64,000 bases of DNA from Rhodopseudomonas palustris (GTDB lineage: Bacteria > Pseudomonadota > Alphaproteobacteria > Rhizobiales > Xanthobacteraceae): contig NZ_QYYD01000019.1 of NCBI RefSeq assembly GCF_003591005.1, positions 62,001 to 126,000 on the forward strand, given 5' to 3'. Below the pieces are notes generated by a model. It saw only the letters and a program-made list of their open reading frames with translations. It had not been told where the DNA came from and ran no database searches. The number at the start of each line of letters is the position of its first letter. Positions within the stretch are counted from its first letter, which is position 1. Below are positions 60,366-64,000 of the stretch, one piece after another. The position numbers were made by a program, and so were the translations under genes.

Positions 60366-60597
60366 GAGTGTCCTCCTTACCGTGCAGGCAACGATCGACA
60401 GCTCGGGCTATTTGTTTCGCATGGTCTTCGGGATGACGCGGCGTGCTGTTGACTCCGACCTGACATCCATCCTGATCAGCGCGTGGACAGAACAGCCGGC
60501 CCCAATGCCCCATCTTTCGCCATCGCCACCCCTTGGCTTCGGCCGCCGCGACCGCGGCTTCAACTTCTTTGTTGGGGTGTCGCGGCCTCACTGACAT
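60352..60597 (-). CDS. HicA-like small protein, candidate toxin
   Basis: 81-residue protein that resembles the HicA double-stranded RNA-binding fold: an N-terminal helix (HPNKEVEAAVAAAEAKG), a beta strand WRWRKMGHWGRLFCP with a His in the position of the HicA catalytic histidine, a second Cys-containing strand QVGVNSTP and a C-terminal helix EDHAKQIARAVDRCL. ATG at 60597 is used (GTG 60606 is an alternative). HicA toxins cut mRNA. The missing canonical GSHH sequence means activity is uncertain. The upstream region is AT-rich, unlike its surroundings. Confidence 0.6.
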   Translation of the reverse strand: MSVRPRHPNKEVEAAVAAAEAKGWRWRKMGHWGRLFCPRADQDGCQVGVNSTPRHPEDHAKQIARAVDRCLHGKEDTHEKV

Positions 60598-60610
60598 GCC
60601 GACCACTCGA

Positions 60611-60637
60611 ATCTATAGCGTTGTTAACAAATGTCAA
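60611..60637 (-). promoter_or_regulatory. Promoter of the toxin-antitoxin candidate with internal palindrome
   Basis: On the minus strand an exact -35 TTGACA (60632-60637) and a -10-like TATAGATT (about 60610-60617) are separated by 14-16 bases. The spacer contains the perfect ten-base palindrome TTGTTAACAA (60621-60630), ideally placed for a repressor dimer. The nearby 60640-60730 stretch is AT-rich and gene-free. Confidence 0.6.
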
Positions 60638-60801
60638 CAGACAATTCTTGCTGGAAAAAGCTTCAAATTTGCCGGCTACACAATCATAGGGAGCGGCGCA
60701 GCGCGCGCTGACTTTGGTCGAATTCAAGATTGAAGAGCGCTCAAGGCCATCCCCATCCGCTCCTCTCGTTACTGATCGCCGTCGATCCTTTGCGGCCTTC
60801 T

Positions 60802-61722
60802 TCATTCCCTCAGCCTGCGCGCCCCGGACAGATGCTCGGCCAAAAACTCACCCAGCACGTCGATGCGGGCTGGGCGAACGCGGGCGCTGGGTGTGACGAA
60901 GTACAACCCGCCTCCGGGCAAGCGCCAATCGGGGAGCAGAATTTCGAGGCGGCGGTCGGTCACATAGGGATCGGCGACGAATGAGGGCAGCTCGGCGATT
61001 CCGAGGCCGTCGAGCAACGCTGGTACCAGCGCGTCGATATTGTTCACCGAAAACGGACCAACCGGTGTGACCGAGGCGACCTGCCCATCGGTGTGGGTGA
61101 ATTGCCAAGTGCCTGTGCGGGCCCGGTAAGTGTACCCGAGGCAATGGTGAGCGTTCAGCTCCGAGGGCGATTGCGGGCGGCCATTGCGCTTGATGTAAGC
61201 CGGCGAGGCGACGAGATAGCGGCTCATCGGCCGCAAGCGCCGGGCGATCAGCGACGAGTCAGGCAGCGCGGCAATGCGCAACGCGGCGTCGTAGCCTTCG
61301 CCAATCAGATCAACCGCCGCGTCGCTGAGATGCAGGTTCAGCGTGATCTCAGGATACTTCCGAATGAATTGCGGAAGGATCGGGCTGAGTTCACGCAAGC
61401 CGAACGACATCGGCACGGCGAGGTTGACCGTGCCACGCGGCTGACTGGAGAGTTCGCGAGCGGCGCTTTCCGCCTGCTCGGCTTCCGCCAGCACGCGCGA
61501 CGCGCGCTCGGCCAGCCGCCGGCCAAAATCTGTCAGCGTCATCTTCCGCGAACTGCGGTTGAAGACCTGCGCGCCGAGGCGAAGCTCGAGCCGGGAGATG
61601 CCGCGCGACACTGTGGCAACCGACAGATTGAGCGACCGCGCCGCGCCGGCGAACGACCGCTCTTCCGCCACCTTGGCCAACAAGGCCAGCCCCTCAAAGT
61701 CCGGAAGCTTCGAAATCGACAT
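60802..61722 (-). CDS. LysR family transcriptional regulator
   Basis: 306-residue LysR protein. The winged HTH (about 6-65) has FAGAARSLNLSVATVSRGISRLELRLGAQVFNRSSRKMTLTDFG, close to the standard LysR block. The effector domain fits the CrgA/DsdC-like subgroup. The ATG at 61722 is six bases after AGGA; ATG 61728 is too close to it. It is divergent from an SDR gene with a palindromic site just 10 bases upstream of its start codon, and probably controls that gene and itself. Confidence 0.92.
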   Translation of the reverse strand: MSISKLPDFEGLALLAKVAEERSFAGAARSLNLSVATVSRGISRLELRLGAQVFNRSSRKMTLTDFGRRLAERASRVLAEAEQAESAARELSSQPRGTVNLAVPMSFGLRELSPILPQFIRKYPEITLNLHLSDAAVDLIGEGYDAALRIAALPDSSLIARRLRPMSRYLVASPAYIKRNGRPQSPSELNAHHCLGYTYRARTGTWQFTHTDGQVASVTPVGPFSVNNIDALVPALLDGLGIAELPSFVADPYVTDRRLEILLPDWRLPGGGLYFVTPSARVRPARIDVLGEFLAEHLSGARRLRE

Positions 61723-61732
61723 CGACATTCCT

Positions 61733-61756
61733 GCAACGATACTTTTCAATCGTTGC
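61733..61756. promoter_or_regulatory. LysR operator candidate
   Basis: Perfect inverted repeat GCAACGAT-N8-ATCGTTGC between the divergent lysR and SDR genes, 10 bases upstream of the lysR ATG and 58 bases upstream of the SDR ATG. It is the only strong palindrome in the gap. Confidence 0.6.
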
Positions 61757-61814
61757 TATATCGAAATGATGGTCCCCGCGCCATCCTCTCTCTCGTCAGC
61801 AAAAGGAGAGCGCC

Positions 61815-62570
61815 ATGGCTCAGAAACTCAATGGAAAGGTCGCTGTCGTCACCGGCGGCACGAGCGGTATCGGACTGGCGACAGCGAAGCGTTTTGCAGC
61901 CGAGGGGGCCCGGGTCTTCGTCACCGGACGCCGCAAGGCGGAGCTGGATGCGGCGGTCGCGGCGATCGGCAAGAGCGCGATCGGAGTGCAGGCCGATGCA
62001 TCGAAGCTCGCTGATCTCGATCTGCTGTTTCAGCGGGTGAAGGCCGAAGCCGGCGGCATCGACGTGCTGTTCGCCAATGCCGGCGGCGGATCGATGCTGC
62101 CGCTCGGCGAGATCACCGAGCAGCAATACACCGACACGTTCGATCGCAACGTCAAAGGCGTGCTGTTCACCGTGCAGAAGGCGTTGCCGCTGCTGCGCGA
62201 CGGCGCATCGGTCATTCTGACCGGATCGACCGCGGGCACCGAAGGGACCGCGGCGTTCAGCGTCTACGCGGCCTCCAAGGCCGCAGTCCGCTCGTTCGCG
62301 CGCAACTGGATCCTCGATCTCAAGGACCGCCACATCCGCATCAACACGCTCAGCCCGGGCGCCACCAGGACGCCGGGCTTGGTCGACCTCGCCGGCCCGG
62401 ACGCGGCCCAGCAACAAGGCCTGCTGGACTACTTGGCGTCACGAGTCCCGATGGGGCGCGTCGGCGATCCGGACGAGATCGCCAAGGCCGCCGTATTCCT
62501 CGCCTCCGACGATTCCAGCTTCGTCAACGGCATCGAACTGTTCGTCGATGGCGGACAGGCTCAGGTCTGA
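61815..62570 (+). CDS. Short-chain dehydrogenase/reductase
   Basis: 251-residue classical SDR. The cofactor motif TGGTSGIG (about residues 14-21), NAGG (about 89-92), the catalytic Ser in ILTGSTAG, and YAASK (Tyr and Lys of the active site) are all present; the C-terminal FVDGGQAQV is typical. Arg after the GxxxGxG motif (TGRRKAE) suggests NADPH. AAAGGAGAG precedes the ATG. It is 31 bases ahead of the SnoaL-like gene and likely co-transcribed. Substrate unknown. Confidence 0.92.
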   Translation: MAQKLNGKVAVVTGGTSGIGLATAKRFAAEGARVFVTGRRKAELDAAVAAIGKSAIGVQADASKLADLDLLFQRVKAEAGGIDVLFANAGGGSMLPLGEITEQQYTDTFDRNVKGVLFTVQKALPLLRDGASVILTGSTAGTEGTAAFSVYAASKAAVRSFARNWILDLKDRHIRINTLSPGATRTPGLVDLAGPDAAQQQGLLDYLASRVPMGRVGDPDEIAKAAVFLASDDSSFVNGIELFVDGGQAQV

Positions 62571-62601
62571 CGATGCTAAAGCGGATGCAGGGAGAACGAA
62601 C

Positions 62602-62970
62602 ATGTCAAACAGCGACTACGATCATCTACTGCGATCGAATCTTCAACGCGTCTTCAACGAACGCGATCCCGCCGCGCGCGCAACTGCCCTCGACGAACTC
62701 TACGTCGCCGAGCCGACGATGTTCGAACCCGATGCCGTGGTGCACGGCCGCGCCGAAATCTCGCGGATCGCAGGACAACTGCTCGAACGCTTCGGCACCG
62801 ACTTCGCCTTCATGCCGACCGGCTCGGCTGTCGGACACCACGGCCTCGCACATCTCGCCTGGCAGGCGGGCCCGAAAAACGGCCCCGTGGCTGTGACCGG
62901 GGCCGACGTCGCGGAGATTGTCGATGGCAGGATCGCGCGGCTGTGGGTGTTGTTGAACCCGGCCGCCTAA
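62602..62970 (+). CDS. SnoaL/NTF2-like protein
   Basis: 122-residue protein of the NTF2-like cone fold: an N-terminal helix pair (DYDHLLRSNLQRVFNERDPAARATALDELYV), the pocket stretch MFEPDAVVHGRAEISRIAGQLLERFGTDFAF, and strands ending VAEIVDGRIARLWVLLNP. Proteins of this type are isomerases, hydrolases or ligand binders. GGGAGAA precedes ATG 62602. Part of the SDR operon; function otherwise unknown. Confidence 0.82.
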   Translation: MSNSDYDHLLRSNLQRVFNERDPAARATALDELYVAEPTMFEPDAVVHGRAEISRIAGQLLERFGTDFAFMPTGSAVGHHGLAHLAWQAGPKNGPVAVTGADVAEIVDGRIARLWVLLNPAA

Positions 62971-63009
62971 GGCTCAGCTACTCACACGATACGTTCTGGC
63001 TGCAGAGTG

Positions 63010-63510
63010 TCAGCTGCTACCGGCTTCGGCAGGATCATTGAGCAACCGCTGCAGCCGCGCCTGCTCTTCGGTGCTTAGCGGCACCGGGGCCTCGGTCGCG
63101 GCCTCAGCGGCGCGGCCGCGTCGCCTGATATGCAGCCACAGCCCAAGCCCGCCGCCGAGTAGCACCAGCGGTGGGACCAGCCACAGCACCAGCGTGTGCG
63201 CTTCGAACCGCGGCTTCAGCAGCACGAACTCGCCGTAGCGCGCGACCAGATAGTCGAGCACCTGCTTGTTGCTGTCGCCGGCGGCGATCCGCTCGCGGAC
63301 CAGCAGCCGCAGATCCTTGGCGAGTGTCGCGTCGGAATCGTCGATCGACTGGTTCTGGCAGACCATGCAGCGCAGTTCGCGCGACAGCTCGCGGGCCCGG
63401 GCTTCCTTGGCCGGATCGGCCATCACCTCGTCGGGCTGCACCGCGTGAGCGAGCGGCGCGGCGAGCGCGACAGCGAGGACGATCCCGAGCGCGGCGATCA
63501 GCTTGCGCAT
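63010..63510 (-). CDS. ccmH: Cytochrome c biogenesis protein CcmH (CycL)
   Basis: 166-residue membrane protein that holds apocytochrome c in reduced form during heme attachment. A signal sequence (about 1-23) is followed by the active-site LRCMVCQ (Cys48 and Cys51) in [18 protein letters not shown], then one membrane helix (about 104-124) and a short tail. Belongs to the one-helix CcmH type. Four bases after the ccmF stop on the same strand, so it is part of the ccm operon, which continues beyond the window. Confidence 0.94.
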   Translation of the reverse strand: MRKLIAALGIVLAVALAAPLAHAVQPDEVMADPAKEARARELSRELRCMVCQNQSIDDSDATLAKDLRLLVRERIAAGDSNKQVLDYLVARYGEFVLLKPRFEAHTLVLWLVPPLVLLGGGLGLWLHIRRRGRAAEAATEAPVPLSTEEQARLQRLLNDPAEAGSS

Positions 63511-63514
63511 CGCC

Positions 63515-64000
63515 CTACTCCGCCGGCTGCAGCGCGCGCTGCGGCTTGGCGGGCTTCGGCGCGCCGACGCGGAGCCGGCGGTCGGACAGCGACAGCAGGC
63601 CGCCCAGCGCCATCAGCAGCGGGCCGTACCAGATCAGCAGCACCAGCGGCTTGTGATAGATCCGCACCGTCACGGCGCCCTCGGCGTTGATATCGCCGAG
63701 CGACACGTAGAGCTGGCTGAAGCCACGGCTCATCAAAGCCGCCTCGGTCGTCGAGGTGCCACGGGTCGAGAAGCTGCGTTTCGACGGCGTCAGCACGCCG
63801 ATCGGCTTGCCGGCCTGGCTGACCGCGAACACGGTCTGCAATTCGCGATAGTTCGGTCCCTGGCGCTGCACCGCCCCTTCAAATTTCAACTCGTAGCCGG
63901 CGAGCCGCGCGGCATCGCCTTCCTTCATCGCGGCGATGTGCTCGCTGTTCCAGGTGGTCTCGCAGACGATGCCGATCAGCGCCACGCCGAGCCCGGCATG
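63515..64000 (-). CDS. ccmF: Cytochrome c heme lyase subunit CcmF (CycK), C-terminal part
   Basis: The window ends inside this gene. The 161 visible residues are the C-terminus of CcmF: start [12 protein letters not shown] (a membrane helix), the periplasmic part with [25 protein letters not shown], the stretch [20 protein letters not shown] and a last membrane helix [20 protein letters not shown]. CcmF receives heme from CcmE and joins it to apocytochrome c. It is followed by ccmH after four bases. Confidence 0.93.
   Translation of the reverse strand, partial: HAGLGVALIGIVCETTWNSEHIAAMKEGDAARLAGYELKFEGAVQRQGPNYRELQTVFAVSQAGKPIGVLTPSKRSFSTRGTSTTEAALMSRGFSQLYVSLGDINAEGAVTVRIYHKPLVLLIWYGPLLMALGGLLSLSDRRLRVGAPKPAKPQRALQPAE

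Noticed and set aside
60714-60896. 60-codon plus-strand frame between the toxin candidate and lysR
   Set aside because: Overlaps the lysR 3' end in antisense, no ribosome site, no recognisable sequence.

Overview
The window is one contiguous stretch of GC-rich alphaproteobacterial chromosome. Gene content and protein sequence style (RND, Mrp, PQQ, TRAP/TTT transporters, heme-copper bo3 oxidase, long PAS kinases), together with three families of short palindromic repeats typical of Bradyrhizobiaceae, point to a Rhodopseudomonas palustris-like organism. That assignment is inference from sequence style, not a database match. No rRNA, tRNA, CRISPR array, prophage or complete insertion sequence was seen.

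Layout. 1-4.7 kb: end of a HAD phosphatase, a small lipoprotein, moaA, then a TRAP permease pair convergent with its probable binding protein (4.7-6.1 kb). 6.3-16.6 kb: housekeeping and signalling genes (Mrp ATPase, a 3-hydroxyisobutyrate dehydrogenase-like enzyme, an orphan membrane histidine kinase, DUF1289, a retropepsin-like protease, dusA, a class III adenylate cyclase, a flavin monooxygenase, a PepSY-like protein). 16.6-24.0 kb: an RND efflux locus with TWO tandem lipoprotein adaptors, a small SH3-like protein and a patatin lipoprotein, run by a divergent TetR gene with a clear palindromic operator. 24-30.6 kb: a HerA-like ATPase, glutathione-dependent formaldehyde dehydrogenase, and the complete pqqABCDE operon with an intrinsic terminator between pqqA and pqqB. 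30.9-40.8 kb: a GntR-headed run of genes for small carboxylic acid metabolism (formyl-CoA transferase, tripartite TctCBA transporter, PanE-like, FAH-like, nitronate monooxygenase-like, quinone reductase-like). 40.9-52.6 kb: CDF metal exporter, orphan PAS kinase, glnE, an OmpR-type two-component pair and degP. 52.9-58.5 kb: two rubrerythrin-like proteins, one fused to a 2Fe-2S ferredoxin, followed by cyoABCD, whose cyoA is preceded by a tiny leader ORF inside a hairpin. 58.5-64 kb: YihY, a HicA-like toxin/HTH antitoxin candidate, a LysR/SDR divergent pair, a SnoaL-like protein and the ccmF-ccmH end of a cytochrome c maturation operon.

How they fit together: PQQ synthesis beside formaldehyde dehydrogenase suggests PQQ-linked alcohol oxidation. 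The rubrerythrin pair, cyo oxidase and DegP/two-component genes look like an oxygen and envelope stress neighbourhood. The most interesting leads are the ferredoxin-rubrerythrin fusion with a substituted helix-2 metal motif, the cyoA leader peptide, the pqqA/pqqB terminator, the TriABC-like double-adaptor pump and the toxin-antitoxin candidate with a palindrome inside its promoter.
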